Origin: Alphaproteobacteria bacterium
GTDB lineage: Bacteria > Pseudomonadota > Alphaproteobacteria > Micavibrionales > Micavibrionaceae
Direction of reading: 5' to 3'
NCBI GenBank assembly: GCA_023384135.1
Contig: JAHDXS010000001.1
Location: forward strand, 1,029,878-1,093,877
Length of the DNA: 64,000 bases
Shown here piece after piece: positions 36,219 through 45,110 of this stretch. Position numbers and translations under genes: made by a program. The first letter of the stretch is position 1; every line of letters starts with the position of its first letter. The notes below the pieces were generated by a model. It was not told where the DNA came from. It saw only the letters and a list, made by a program, of their open reading frames with translations, and did no database searches.

Positions 36219-36325
36219 TCTGAAACCACCGGGTTGTTATTGAAAATAAAACTGAAAAAGCATACGCAAACATACCATACTAAATCTGAATAATTCCTCA
36301 TTTTTTGCGGGCTTTTGTGCCGATT

Positions 36326-37399
36326 TTACGGCTTTTTTACAACTTTCCTTCGCTTGGCCGCGCTTTCCAGAGACAGAATGACTGTCCCGTCCCTATCCTT
36401 GCGCTCGAAGATTGTTCCATTAAGAGTTCGCTTGCGGAACCGCTCCGGTTTCATCAGATCATCAAAAAGCGCCTCGACGCGCTCCAGCCTCGGCCCGTAA
36501 GGTATGGGCGGCACCAGCATCGCCATAATAGAAAGAACGACACGCAATCCGATCTCTTCCGGCATGTTTCGTAAACTGGAATATGACAAAACGATACGAT
36601 CGGATTTATTTTCAATAACGGCCTCTTTAAGCGTCCGCACGGCCAGTTCGTCCAGCGCTGCCCGCGCCCGCGCCAGCCGTTTCGCCGTCACCGACAGCCG
36701 AGCGGGCGTCAGCCCTTCCCGCTCAAGAACCGCCATCGAACCGCGCAACCGCACACGCGCGAACGCCTCCGCACTGTTGGAGGGATCGACGAGAAAAGGC
36801 ACCCGGTAATGCTGGCACGTCGCCACCAAATCCGCCTTAGAAAAATCCAGAAACGGACGGCACAGCGTCATATCGTGACCGAACGCCTGGCGCTCCGCCA
36901 TCCCGCACAACCCGTCCAGCCCCGACCCATGCGCCAGCCGGAAGAGCACCGTCTCCGCCTGATCATCGCGGTGATGCGCAAGGAAAAGATGCCCGATGCC
37001 CAGCCTGCGCAACTCCGCCCACATCAAACCGTAACGCGCCGCCCGCGCCTCCTCTTGAATCCGGGTGTCCGCGCCGCAATGCTCCCATGTCAGGATTTTA
37101 TGAACGACACCCGGCCAGCCCTTGACCCACGCCTTGACCTGTTTGGCCTCCTTGGCGGATTCAGGCCGCAAACCGTGATCGACCGTCAGCGCATGCACGG
37201 AAATTTTTTTGGAAACAGGCTGATCCGAAAGCCAGCGCGACAAAAGAAAGCACAGCGCCATGCTGTCCGGCCCGCCGGAGACGCCCACGGCCAGCCCGCG
37301 CCCGGCAAGAGCCTCAGGCCCCGCGAAGCGGGCAGTCATAATGTCGGAAAAATCCTGATGCCGGATCGGCGCAGCCCCGGCAGGGCGTTTAGCAGCCAA
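36326..37399 (-). CDS. tilS: tRNA(Ile)-lysidine synthetase
   Basis: 357 residues. It converts C34 of tRNA-Ile(CAU) to lysidine so that AUA is read correctly. The PP-loop SGGPDS (41-46), VHALTVDHGLRPES and the FLAHHRDDQAETVLFRLAHGSGLDGL region are typical. The alphaproteobacterial-length C-terminal part is present. The chosen start overlaps cpoB by 11 bases; an internal ATG (37339) would still keep the PP-loop. Confidence 0.93.
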   Translation of the reverse strand: MAAKRPAGAAPIRHQDFSDIMTARFAGPEALAGRGLAVGVSGGPDSMALCFLLSRWLSDQPVSKKISVHALTVDHGLRPESAKEAKQVKAWVKGWPGVVHKILTWEHCGADTRIQEEARAARYGLMWAELRRLGIGHLFLAHHRDDQAETVLFRLAHGSGLDGLCGMAERQAFGHDMTLCRPFLDFSKADLVATCQHYRVPFLVDPSNSAEAFARVRLRGSMAVLEREGLTPARLSVTAKRLARARAALDELAVRTLKEAVIENKSDRIVLSYSSLRNMPEEIGLRVVLSIMAMLVPPIPYGPRLERVEALFDDLMKPERFRKRTLNGTIFERKDRDGTVILSLESAAKRRKVVKKP

Positions 37400-38270
37400 G
37401 AGTATTCATTTCCTGCTTGGCGCGGCGGATAATCGGCCCCGAAGTATTGGAGAAATCCTCCTCCAGCTTCTTAAGCGCGATACAGGCATCGTCCTTTTTC
37501 TTCTGTCCGGCCAGCGAAAGCCCGAGCTTCAGAAGATTGTCGGCGGCCTTCCCGCCCTTGGGATTATCCTGATATCCCTCGGCGAAGATGCGCGAGGCTT
37601 TTTCATACTCGCCGCGTACATAAAACGTCTCGCCATACCAGTATTTGGCGTTGGGTACCAGATCGCTGGTCGGGAAGTTTTTAAGGAAATTGGCGAACTG
37701 CACTTCCGCACCCTTGAAATCGCTCTTCTTGAGGAGCGCGAAGGCGCTCTCATAAGCAACCAGAGGCGTATCGGACGGCAAGGGAACACTGCCCGTTCCG
37801 GTCGCCGCATTGGTCTGCGCCGCGGCGTTCGGATCGTTGGCATAATTGTCGGGCGGGACATAATTAAACGAAGAGGAAGGCGGTCGCGGCGTAGGCTGAA
37901 CCACAGACGTGCTGCCTGAGGGGTCCTGCGTCGGCGTCGAGTTGTAAGGGTCGTAACCCGTATCCGAAGATCCGGAATAAGGTCCGGCGCTCCCCGGAGA
38001 TCCTGCAGCGCCCCCACCCTCAAGAGAACGCACACGCAGCGTCAGATCGCTGATCGCCTGATCGAGCTGGGCCTTGAGACTGTTGATCTCATATGTCTGC
38101 TCTTCCACAACGCCGTTCAGCCTGCGGATTTCCTGCTCCAGCTCCTGAATCCGCACCTCTGTGGCGGCGGCGCTCTGAGCAGAAGCAGGCAGCGGCCCGG
38201 ACGCATAAAGCGCCAGAACCGCAGCCGAACAAAGAACAAGTCTCGTAACTACACGTCTTTTAAGAACCAT
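37389..38270 (-). CDS. cpoB: Tol-Pal system / cell division coordinator CpoB (YbgF)
   Basis: 293 residues. After a signal peptide (about 1-31, ...PASAQS) comes a coiled coil (IQELEQEIRRLNGVVEEQTYEINSLKAQLDQAI). A Ser/Gly/Thr/Pro linker follows, then a YbgF TPR domain (AYESAFALLKKSDFKGAEVQFANFLKNFPTSDLVPNAKYWYGETFY). It acts in the periplasm with TolA and PBP1B in related bacteria. It follows pal, as is usual. Confidence 0.93.
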   Translation of the reverse strand: MVLKRRVVTRLVLCSAAVLALYASGPLPASAQSAAATEVRIQELEQEIRRLNGVVEEQTYEINSLKAQLDQAISDLTLRVRSLEGGGAAGSPGSAGPYSGSSDTGYDPYNSTPTQDPSGSTSVVQPTPRPPSSSFNYVPPDNYANDPNAAAQTNAATGTGSVPLPSDTPLVAYESAFALLKKSDFKGAEVQFANFLKNFPTSDLVPNAKYWYGETFYVRGEYEKASRIFAEGYQDNPKGGKAADNLLKLGLSLAGQKKKDDACIALKKLEEDFSNTSGPIIRRAKQEMNTLGC

Positions 38271-38289
38271 GGTTCCAAACGCGGGACGG

Positions 38290-38787
38290 TTACTGGATAT
38301 CCGTCACGCCTCTCCGGTTGCGCGCCCACGAGGAATCATCGGAACCAACTTCGGCCGGACGCTCCTTGCCGTAGCTGATCGTGTTGATGCGGGAACCGTC
38401 AACGCCAAGCGCGACGAGGTAATTCTTGACCGAGTTGGCACGGCGTTCGCCGAGTGCAAGGTTATACTCGCGCGTTCCGCGTTCGTCGGCATGGCCTTCG
38501 ATGGTCACGCTCAGGTTGGAATACTGTCCGAGCCAACGGGCTTGCGCCTCAAGCGTGGCACGCGCTTCGGGGCGCAGGTCAATGCTGTCGTAATCGAAGA
38601 ATACGCGGTCGCCGATATTCTGGACGAACTCGGCCTCGGAACCCGGAGTCGGAGCGCCTTGCCCGTAACCGTCATCCATGACCACGCCCTGACCGTCGCC
38701 CGTATTCACGGCGCCATCATCTTTTTTACCCGTACAGGCGCTCAACGCCAACATTGCGCAAAATACCATCAAATAACGGCTTTTCAT
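38290..38787 (-). CDS. pal: Peptidoglycan-associated lipoprotein Pal
   Basis: 165 residues. The lipobox ALSAC gives lipid attachment near Cys18. The OmpA-like domain binds peptidoglycan: DRVFFDYDSIDLRPEARATLEAQARWL, then IEGHADERGTREYNLALGERRANSVKNYLVALG and ISYGKERP. It normally follows tolB; here the next gene upstream is a SirB1-like gene and tolQRAB are absent from the window. Confidence 0.97.
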   Translation of the reverse strand: MKSRYLMVFCAMLALSACTGKKDDGAVNTGDGQGVVMDDGYGQGAPTPGSEAEFVQNIGDRVFFDYDSIDLRPEARATLEAQARWLGQYSNLSVTIEGHADERGTREYNLALGERRANSVKNYLVALGVDGSRINTISYGKERPAEVGSDDSSWARNRRGVTDIQ

Positions 38788-38977
38788 CTTTTAGGTCTCC
38801 TTTTCGACTCAGCCTTTGAATCCATCATGTGTAAAGCCGCAGGGGTCGGGCGCCTCGGCACCACCCGGAAATATATACGCATCCCGATTCGCTTTCCTGC
38901 GACAGCCATAGTAATATTCACTTCTCACGCCGCTTTCAAGCACAACCGGACGATCAAATCGACTTATAAGAAGATTT

Positions 38978-39823
38978 TCAACCGCCCGCGCTCTCCTCCC
39001 TCAATTGTTGGAGCAACAGTGCCGCATCGTGCCGATCGCGCGCGCTGGGCGCTTTGGCGATATAATCCTCAAGGGCGTCGATGGCCTGCGCGGTCTTATG
39101 GGTCTTGGCGTAAAGAACCCCGGCATCCAGCAAAAGCCTGAATTCATGGGGAAAAAGCAACCGCATCCGCTCAACGCTCTCCAGCGCCGCCTCGTAATCC
39201 GCCGCGTCAATTTGCCGGAGCTTCACAAAATTCTGTAACCGGATCAACCACTCCCGGTTACCCACCGGTTCGAAATACGTCGCTGAAAGCTCGGCCTGAG
39301 CGCCCAGAGTGGATTTGACAATCGCCCGCAGATCGGCGGCCTCCATCACGCGGCAATGATCAGAGGGGTCGAACACGATCCTCTGCCCGCCATGCTCGAT
39401 CCGGCAGACGAACAGACCCGGCACGTCCAGCCCGGCCACATCCCAACCCTGCGCCCGCGCCGCATGAACATAAAGTATGGAAAGACAGATCGGTGCCCCT
39501 TTCGCCCGGTCGATGGTCCGCACCAACGAGGCGTTATCCGGGTTCATGGCATCGAAATCTCCGCTATAGGCATAACGGTCGCACAATATATGCTTGAGCG
39601 CCGCCAGCCTAACCCCGCAATCGTCGGCGCTCCCGGCCTCGATCAGGATCCGGTAGCGCGCCTCGACTTCCCCGCTGATCTTGTCCAGGTGGTGAATGTA
39701 TCGGCCGTAGGACGAAGGCTTAAGGCGCGGGCAAGCCAGAGCCAGCGCCGCATGCGCAAGGCTGACCTCGTGATCCGCCAGCCGCGAAATCTCAGAGAGA
39801 TACCCGTCCGGATCGAACGTCAT
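38978..39823 (-). CDS. SirB1-family protein (transglutaminase-like fold plus TPR)
   Basis: 281 residues. Residues ~20-180 form the SirB1/transglut_core2 domain (LAALKHILCDRYAYSGDFDAMNPDNASLVRTIDRAKGAPICLSILYVHAARAQGWDVAGLDVPGLFVCRI). Residues ~200-275 form TPR-like helices. The usual catalytic Cys position (PICLSILY) keeps its Cys. The function of SirB1 is not settled. It starts with a 4-base ATGA overlap with the BON gene, so the two are translated together. Confidence 0.85.
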   Translation of the reverse strand: MTFDPDGYLSEISRLADHEVSLAHAALALACPRLKPSSYGRYIHHLDKISGEVEARYRILIEAGSADDCGVRLAALKHILCDRYAYSGDFDAMNPDNASLVRTIDRAKGAPICLSILYVHAARAQGWDVAGLDVPGLFVCRIEHGGQRIVFDPSDHCRVMEAADLRAIVKSTLGAQAELSATYFEPVGNREWLIRLQNFVKLRQIDAADYEAALESVERMRLLFPHEFRLLLDAGVLYAKTHKTAQAIDALEDYIAKAPSARDRHDAALLLQQLREESAGG

Positions 39824-40659
39824 TCATAGATGCTTTCCTGTTTCCAGTTGATCGGCTCGCCATCGGCAACAGAAGGCACGGAGGCCGCCGGAGCTGTTTG
39901 CTGATCGGCGCCGTAGCCGTAACCTGCTTGAGGGGCGTTATTGTAATCCGCGCGGCTGTCATGATTAAAGCTCGGACTATCATCATTATAGCCGCTCTGC
40001 CCGTATCCCGGATCGTTATAGCCGGGACGGCTGTTCCCCGGATTACCCTGCCCGTATGAGGGCGGAAGGTTCTCCGGCCCCTCCGGCGCACCGATCAACT
40101 TGACATAACTCACAACCCGCTTCACACCGGAAATCGTGCGGGAAATATCGATCGCCCGGTCAAGCTCCGCCTGATCCTGTGCGAACCCCATCAGATAAAC
40201 CGTGCCCTGCACCGTATCGATGGAATAATTAATGGATTCGATCTCGCTGTCCGCCAGCAAAGCCGTACGCAGCTTGGTCGTAATCCACGAATCCTTGGCG
40301 TAACCGACGATCCCGTCACTGTCCGCGACCTTGATCTCGTTAATGACGGCTTTAACCCCGGAAGGCTGCCACGCCAGCCGCACGGCCTCAACCCGGTGCT
40401 CAGGATTCTGCACAACACCGGTAACCAGCACACGCCCTTGATTAACGGTCAAATCCAGCTTGCGGAACATGGTGAAATCATGCTTAAGCCATAAATCGTT
40501 GATCTGCGTCTGGATCCACGCATCGCTGCCCGCGCGGGAAATTCCGCCCTCCTGCACGGCGGCAACGCCCGCAACCGCGCCGACCCCCGCCGCCGCGCCC
40601 AGTGCGCAGGACGACAGAGCCAAAGAGGAGGCCAGAAGGACAAACACAGAATGTTTCAT
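39820..40659 (-). CDS. BON-domain lipoprotein
   Basis: 279 residues. The lipobox LSSC (near Cys18, LALSSCALG) follows a short signal. Two BON domains: residues ~50-115 (INDLWLKHDFTMFRKLDLTVNQGRVLVTGVVQNPEHRVEAVRLAWQ) and ~120-190 (DSWITTKLRTALLADSEIESINYSIDTVQGTVYLMGFAQD). The C-terminal ~80 residues are Gly/Tyr/Asn/Pro-rich and probably disordered. It is likely an outer-membrane-linked envelope protein of the OsmY/DolP type. Confidence 0.9.
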   Translation of the reverse strand: MKHSVFVLLASSLALSSCALGAAAGVGAVAGVAAVQEGGISRAGSDAWIQTQINDLWLKHDFTMFRKLDLTVNQGRVLVTGVVQNPEHRVEAVRLAWQPSGVKAVINEIKVADSDGIVGYAKDSWITTKLRTALLADSEIESINYSIDTVQGTVYLMGFAQDQAELDRAIDISRTISGVKRVVSYVKLIGAPEGPENLPPSYGQGNPGNSRPGYNDPGYGQSGYNDDSPSFNHDSRADYNNAPQAGYGYGADQQTAPAASVPSVADGEPINWKQESIYE

Positions 40660-40791
40660 GATCTTTTCCCGTTTTTGCTGAAAGGGGTGAAACCGAAAGC
40701 GGCGAGCGCCAATGTAAAGGGTACGAATGAAAAAGTCAGATCCGTTGGTATGATGCGAAAAACATAAACAAAACCGATTCGAATATCCATA

Positions 40792-41166
40792 TTATGGCCC
40801 CGCATCCCACGCATTGTCCAGATGCACGATCTTCACCGGGCTTTCAACGGCGATGACGTCAAAACGGATCACGCGCCCCGCATATTCGGGGTGTTCGGCA
40901 AGGAATATCAGGGTGGCGCTGACGATCCGCCTTTGTGTTCGGAGATCGACGGATTCAAGTGCCCGCTCCACCGTGCCCCGGGCCTTGACCTCGATAATCG
41001 CTAGAACATCCCCGCGCGTAGCGATCAGGTCAATCTCCCCGTGCGGGGTTTTGTAACGCCGGGCCAAAATTCTGTAGCCCCGCAAGGTGAGGTAGACCGA
41101 GGCCAGTCCCTCGGCCCATAAGCCCTTGTCGTAAGTTCTTTTTTTCTGGTTCTGAACTGGCCCCAT
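40792..41166 (-). CDS. yraN: YraN/UPF0102 family nuclease-like protein
   Basis: About 124 residues from the ATG at 41166, which has GGAGGGG six bases before it; an ATG at 41184 adds six residues. The PD-(D/E)xK-type core is intact: GLASVYLTLRGYRILARRYKTPHGEIDLIATRGDVLAIIEVKAR, with Glu/Asp and the ExK pair. The cellular role is not established. It follows rsmI, its common partner in proteobacteria. Confidence 0.9.
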   Translation of the reverse strand: MGPVQNQKKRTYDKGLWAEGLASVYLTLRGYRILARRYKTPHGEIDLIATRGDVLAIIEVKARGTVERALESVDLRTQRRIVSATLIFLAEHPEYAGRVIRFDVIAVESPVKIVHLDNAWDAGP

Positions 41167-41187
41167 AGGCCGCCCCTCCGGCATGAA

Positions 41188-42123
41188 TCAAGCGTCCGAC
41201 CGCACCAGACGAAGCGCTAGCGCATAAGCCTCCTTGCGCGACAAACCTGTCTCTTTCGCAAGTGTATCGGCAGCGTCCTTGGTTTTCATATCGGCAAGCA
41301 AGCTCCGCAACCGCTCCTCGTGATGGTTGTCCCCAGCTTTTTTAATTTTTTCGGGCGGCGGACCGACAACAACGACCACCTCCCCGCGCGGCGCGCCGGC
41401 CTCATCATAACGCGCGATCAACTCCGCCGCGCTTCCGCGCCGAACCTCCTCGAACATCTTGGTGATCTCCCGCACAACCGCCACATCCCGCCCGGGCAGA
41501 ACCGCGTCAAGATCGCCGAGCATCGCGGCTAGCCGCTGCGGACTCTCGAAAAAGACCAGCGTGGCCCCCACCTCTTTCCAGGGCTCCAGTGCCTTGCGCC
41601 GCGCCCCCGATTTGGCCGGAAGAAAACCCAGAAAACAAAATCGGTCCGAGGGCAATCCCGAAAGCTGCAACGCCGCCAGCGGCGCGTTCGCCCCCGGCAG
41701 ACTCGTGACGTAAATCCCGTCCGCGATACACGCCCGCACGAGCTTGTAGCCCGGATCGGAAATCAGCGGCATCCCCGCATCGCTGACCAGCGCGACAGCC
41801 TGCCCTTCGCGCAGACGGTTAAGAATCTGCCCGCGCTTCGCATCGTCGCTGTGATCGTGATATGAGACCATCGGCGAACGGACGTCATAGGCCTGCAATA
41901 ACGTGCGCGTGACCCGAGTATCCTCACATAAAACCACATCGCAATCGCGCAGCGTATCCAGCGCACGCAACGTAATGTCACGCAAATTTCCTATAGGCGT
42001 AGCAATAATATAAAGCCCGCTCTTAAGAACACTTTTCAGCTTTTCGCCTGAAGACTTTTGTTTGTCTTTAGGTTTTCCCCGCAACGCGCCGCCGGACTCA
42101 TTTTTTTCTTTTTTGGTTTTCAA
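41188..42123 (-). CDS. rsmI: 16S rRNA (cytidine1402-2'-O)-methyltransferase
   Basis: 311 residues. It methylates C1402 of 16S rRNA with SAM (tetrapyrrole methylase fold): GLYIIATPIGNLRDITLRALDTL, CEDTRVTRTLL, VALVSDAGMPLISDPGYKLV, SLPGANAPLAALQLSGL. The open frame continues to 42285, but that part is antisense to the divergent lipoprotein gene. A TTG at 42123 with AGGAGG five bases before it is the better start. The ~30-residue Lys-rich N-terminus is longer than in E. coli RsmI. Confidence 0.93.
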   Translation of the reverse strand: MKTKKEKNESGGALRGKPKDKQKSSGEKLKSVLKSGLYIIATPIGNLRDITLRALDTLRDCDVVLCEDTRVTRTLLQAYDVRSPMVSYHDHSDDAKRGQILNRLREGQAVALVSDAGMPLISDPGYKLVRACIADGIYVTSLPGANAPLAALQLSGLPSDRFCFLGFLPAKSGARRKALEPWKEVGATLVFFESPQRLAAMLGDLDAVLPGRDVAVVREITKMFEEVRRGSAAELIARYDEAGAPRGEVVVVVGPPPEKIKKAGDNHHEERLRSLLADMKTKDAADTLAKETGLSRKEAYALALRLVRSDA

Positions 42124-42128
42124 AAAAA

Positions 42129-42134
42129 CCTCCT
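42129..42134 (-). promoter_or_regulatory. Strong Shine-Dalgarno that fixes the TTG start of rsmI
   Basis: AGGAGG on the minus strand, five T bases before TTG (42123-42121). No in-frame ATG is nearby. Confidence 0.75.
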
Positions 42135-42220
42135 GTGGCCAGTAGTCTTTGAACGTCTTTTTATGTAGTGTGTCTTGAACAAGCCGCAACCAATTCAAAG
42201 CAAGAGAGAATAGCAAGAAG

Positions 42221-43489
42221 ATGCACAGGAAATATACCCCCCTCTCGAAGAACGCCGGATCGGGCTTTATGGTCTTCGCGCTCATGGTGTGCGTCTCCTT
42301 GTTCCTGCAGGGGTGCGGCGGCGGACGAACCCCCTACAAACAAGGCAGCGTCGCCCCGGCGCAATCCGACCCCAACGCACTCAGCGCTGCGGATGATGTC
42401 CCGGTTCCGGCGGACGGCAATCAGGTCCGCGTGGCCATCCTCCTCCCGCTCTCGGGCAAAAACGCCGCGATGGGCGAGGCCCTTCTCAAATCCGCTCAAA
42501 TGGCGCTTTTCGACCTCGGCCACGAGAATTTTGAGTTGATTCCCAAAGATAGCGGCGATACCGAACAGGGCGGCAAGATGGCCGCGCAACAGGCGCTTCA
42601 GGACGGCGCGCAACTCGTCCTCGGCCCCGTTTTCGCGGATTCTGTGCGCGGCGCTCAATCCGCCCTTGCGGGAAGCAACGTCAACATGATCGCCTTCTCA
42701 ACCGACTGGACGTTAGCGCGCGATAAAACCTACCTGATCGGCTTCCTGCCCTTCGACCAGGTTTCCCGCGTGGTTAAATACGCAAGAACCCAAGGCTTGA
42801 CGCGCTTCGGCGTCCTCAGCCCCGACGACAGCTATGGCAACGCGGTGGTAAACGCATACGGTCAGGCCGAACGTGCGGCAGGCATTTCAGGAACGCGTAT
42901 GGAGCGCTTCTCGCCACAGGCCGCCGACCTCTCCCTTCTGGTGCGCAGATTTACCGATTACGACAAACGCCAATCTATGAACAACACTCTGGGCGCACCC
43001 TTCGACGCCGTGCTGATCCCCGCCGGGGGCAATCTCGCCCGCTCCATCGGTCGCTCGCTGAGCAGCTATGGCCTGCCGCCTTCGCAGGTCCGCCGCCTCG
43101 GCACCGGCCTGATGGATGACGCGCAACTCGCAAGCGACGCCTCGCTCGCCGGCGCATGGTTCGCGGCCCCGCCGCCCAAATCGCGCTCCGACTTCGAAAA
43201 CCGCTTCCGCCGTTATTACGGCACGACGCCTCCGCGCATCGCCTCCCTCGCCTATGACGCCACAGCGCTCGCAGCGACGCTCTCGCGGATGAGTCTCCAG
43301 AAAAACGGAACGGTCGATTTCACCCGCAGCGCCCTGATGAACCCGAACGGCTTCGCGGGCGTAGACGGCATCTTCCGCTTCCGAAACGACGGCGTGGCCG
43401 AACGCGGCCTGTCGATTCTCGAATACCGCAACGGCCGGATCGTCGAAATCGACCCCGCCCCGCGCACATTCCAGAGCGGAACACACTGA
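42221..43489 (+). CDS. LpoA/LppC-like periplasmic-binding-fold lipoprotein (penicillin-binding protein activator family)
   Basis: 422 residues. The signal peptide ends LFLQGC (Cys near 31), giving a lipoprotein. Residues ~65-410 show the type I periplasmic binding fold of the LppC/Leu-Ile-Val receptor family: VRVAILLPLSGKNAAMGEALLKSAQMALFDLG, LVLGPVFADSVRGAQSALAGSNVNMIAFSTDW and FGVLSPDDSYGNAVVNAY. In E. coli LpoA activates PBP1A. Divergent rsmI is the typical neighbour of this family. Confidence 0.88.
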   Translation: MHRKYTPLSKNAGSGFMVFALMVCVSLFLQGCGGGRTPYKQGSVAPAQSDPNALSAADDVPVPADGNQVRVAILLPLSGKNAAMGEALLKSAQMALFDLGHENFELIPKDSGDTEQGGKMAAQQALQDGAQLVLGPVFADSVRGAQSALAGSNVNMIAFSTDWTLARDKTYLIGFLPFDQVSRVVKYARTQGLTRFGVLSPDDSYGNAVVNAYGQAERAAGISGTRMERFSPQAADLSLLVRRFTDYDKRQSMNNTLGAPFDAVLIPAGGNLARSIGRSLSSYGLPPSQVRRLGTGLMDDAQLASDASLAGAWFAAPPPKSRSDFENRFRRYYGTTPPRIASLAYDATALAATLSRMSLQKNGTVDFTRSALMNPNGFAGVDGIFRFRNDGVAERGLSILEYRNGRIVEIDPAPRTFQSGTH

Positions 43490-43500
43490 CGCATAAAATC

Positions 43501-43517
43501 ACCCACACCTTGTGGGT
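43501..43517 (+). terminator. Weak hairpin after the LpoA-like gene
   Basis: ACCCACA-CCT-TGTGGGT, 12 bases after the stop codon. There is no T run, so its role as a terminator is uncertain. Confidence 0.35.
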
Positions 43518-43736
43518 AATCACAAAAATTACATCCGCTTCAAGGGCATGCAAGATCAAGCTTTGTTGATATCTGACCGGATGAATGAAAGCACCGGGCC
43601 GTTGTGAAATTTTTTGCACTTCCGCTCTTGCGCGTTTGCGAAGAATCGGACAATCTTATAGTCCTATACGCAACGATAAGTTTTCATTATCAAAGGGCAA
43701 AGGCCCGTCCGGGCCGCATGTCGTGTGGAGGATCAA

Positions 43737-44324
43737 ATGGAAAATTCTGGTACGGCGCGTAAGGGACGCCCGCGCAGCGAGAAATCACGCAAGGCTATCC
43801 TGAACGCCACAAACAAGCTTCTGCTGCAAACAAGTGTGCAGGAACTCAGCATTGAGGCCATCGCCAAAAAGGCCAAGGTCGGCAAAACCACGATTTATCG
43901 CTGGTGGCCGAACAAAACCGCCGTGGTCATGGACGCACTCGCCAGCCAGCCGGGCATGCAGACGCCCCTCCCGACGGCCAGCAGCCACGCCGAGGCGATC
44001 GTCATGCAGCTCGACAAGCTCATCCGACTGCTCGACAGCCACAACGGCCAGACTATCGCCCAGCTGTTCAGCGAAGCGCAGGCCGACGAGCAATCGCAAA
44101 AAATCTTCAAGGATAACCTGCTTGAACCCCTGATGGACGCAATCAAGTACAGCCTTCAGGAAGGCCGCAAAAACGGAGAGTTCCGCGAGGATATCAACGA
44201 CGCGATGGCGGTGGACATGCTCTGCGGCCCGATCTTCTTCAGGCTCATGGCGCACCCGAAGGATCTCGACGATAAATTCCGCAGCATATACCCCGGCGAA
44301 GCGATTCAAGCCGTCCTGCGCTAA
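43737..44324 (+). CDS. TetR/AcrR-family transcriptional regulator
   Basis: 195 residues from ATG 43737, preceded by GGAGG with a five-base spacer; an in-frame GTG at 43725 overlaps that site and is rejected. The N-terminal HTH is clear: RKAILNATNKLLLQTSVQELSIEAIAKKAKVGKTTIYRWWPNKTAVVMDAL. The C-terminal ligand domain is of the AefR-like/TetR_C type (IFKDNLLEPLMDAIKYSLQEGRKNGEFREDI). No target gene is evident. A GGCCCG/CGGGCC repeat lies at 43702-43715. It has its own terminator. Confidence 0.92.
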   Translation: MENSGTARKGRPRSEKSRKAILNATNKLLLQTSVQELSIEAIAKKAKVGKTTIYRWWPNKTAVVMDALASQPGMQTPLPTASSHAEAIVMQLDKLIRLLDSHNGQTIAQLFSEAQADEQSQKIFKDNLLEPLMDAIKYSLQEGRKNGEFREDINDAMAVDMLCGPIFFRLMAHPKDLDDKFRSIYPGEAIQAVLR

Positions 44325-44354
44325 ACGCACAAACAATTTATAAAACATCCTTTC

Positions 44355-44379
44355 TCCGGCGCGCCCTCCACGCGCCGGA
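44355..44379 (+). terminator. Terminator of the TetR gene
   Basis: TCCGGCGCG and CGCGCCGGA form a perfect 9-bp stem with a 7-base loop, followed by TTTGCATATTT. Confidence 0.7.
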
Positions 44380-44447
44380 TTTGCATATTTGTGTAATTCC
44401 AAAAATCTTGCTAGCCTTATGACAAAATCAAACGGCATGAGGGTGAA

Positions 44448-44942
44448 ATGGCCGAATACGAAAGCGACAGCCAGAGAGGCGGCTTCAACGACGCCGCAGG
44501 GGTCGTCCGTCTGCTCGCCTACCCCGGCAGCCTCTACGAAACCGATAACGGCCCGCTTCAGGTCTTTCAGACTCTGACATTACAATCCCAAATGGATCAG
44601 GATATGGGCATAGAGCCGCCCCCCGTGGGCTTCAATATGAGCTTCACGACCGAACAGTTGCAAGCCCTCCAGCGCCTCGATAACTCCGGGCGCTCGGGCA
44701 TCGGCACGGATGTTCTCGGCCAGAGTGCGCAAATCCTGCGCAATGATGAGCATGGCATAACCCTCAGCACACTGCACCGTTTACCGACGGGTGGCCTTCT
44801 TGCAGCGGAAATCACCTTCCTGAGTGACGATATCGGCGAGCGGCTGACCTATATGAATGCCCTCCGCAATCCCCCGCCCGTATTGGAACGAGGACCGTAC
44901 GTCGAGGAACCTCTGCCGCCGCCGCCCCCGATAAGAGTTTAA
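44448..44942 (+). CDS. Orphan protein of unknown function at the start of the 44-48 kb island
   Basis: 164 residues with GAGGGTGAA just before the ATG. No signal peptide or membrane helix. The sequence has an even, soluble composition (FNMSFTTEQLQALQRLDNSGRSGIG...) and ends in a Pro-rich tail (YVEEPLPPPPPIRV). No family was recognised. It lies 170 bases before the first of two paralogous orphans that share its strand. Confidence 0.7.
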   Translation: MAEYESDSQRGGFNDAAGVVRLLAYPGSLYETDNGPLQVFQTLTLQSQMDQDMGIEPPPVGFNMSFTTEQLQALQRLDNSGRSGIGTDVLGQSAQILRNDEHGITLSTLHRLPTGGLLAAEITFLSDDIGERLTYMNALRNPPPVLERGPYVEEPLPPPPPIRV

Positions 44943-45038
44943 GCGCTGGGCCATAGCCGACCCAGAGCATCCTGCGGCCTGTAACACCTCATTATAAAAG
45001 GGAAAAACCCTTAAAAAACGGCGCCCGGGACAAAAACA

Positions 45039-45067
45039 TTTACATAAATTATTGAATTCATTAAAAT
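45039..45067 (+). promoter_or_regulatory. Sigma-70-like promoter of the paralog pair
   Basis: TTTACA (45039-45044), a 17-base spacer and TAAAAT (45062-45067), 44 bases upstream of the first paralog. It is embedded in an AT-rich patch within otherwise GC-rich DNA. Confidence 0.55.
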
Positions 45068-45110
45068 AAGTGAAAAAACATATACCAGTGAGAAACTGGC
45101 GGGTTGGATA

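Noticed and set aside
42124-42285. N-terminal extension of rsmI
   Set aside because: Antisense to the start of the divergent lipoprotein gene, and a TTG with AGGAGG gives a better start.
43702-43715. GGCCCG-TC-CGGGCC repeat upstream of the TetR gene as its operator
   Set aside because: It is short and pure GC, lies about 10 bases before the ribosome site, and could equally be an RNA hairpin. There is not enough to call it a TetR operator.
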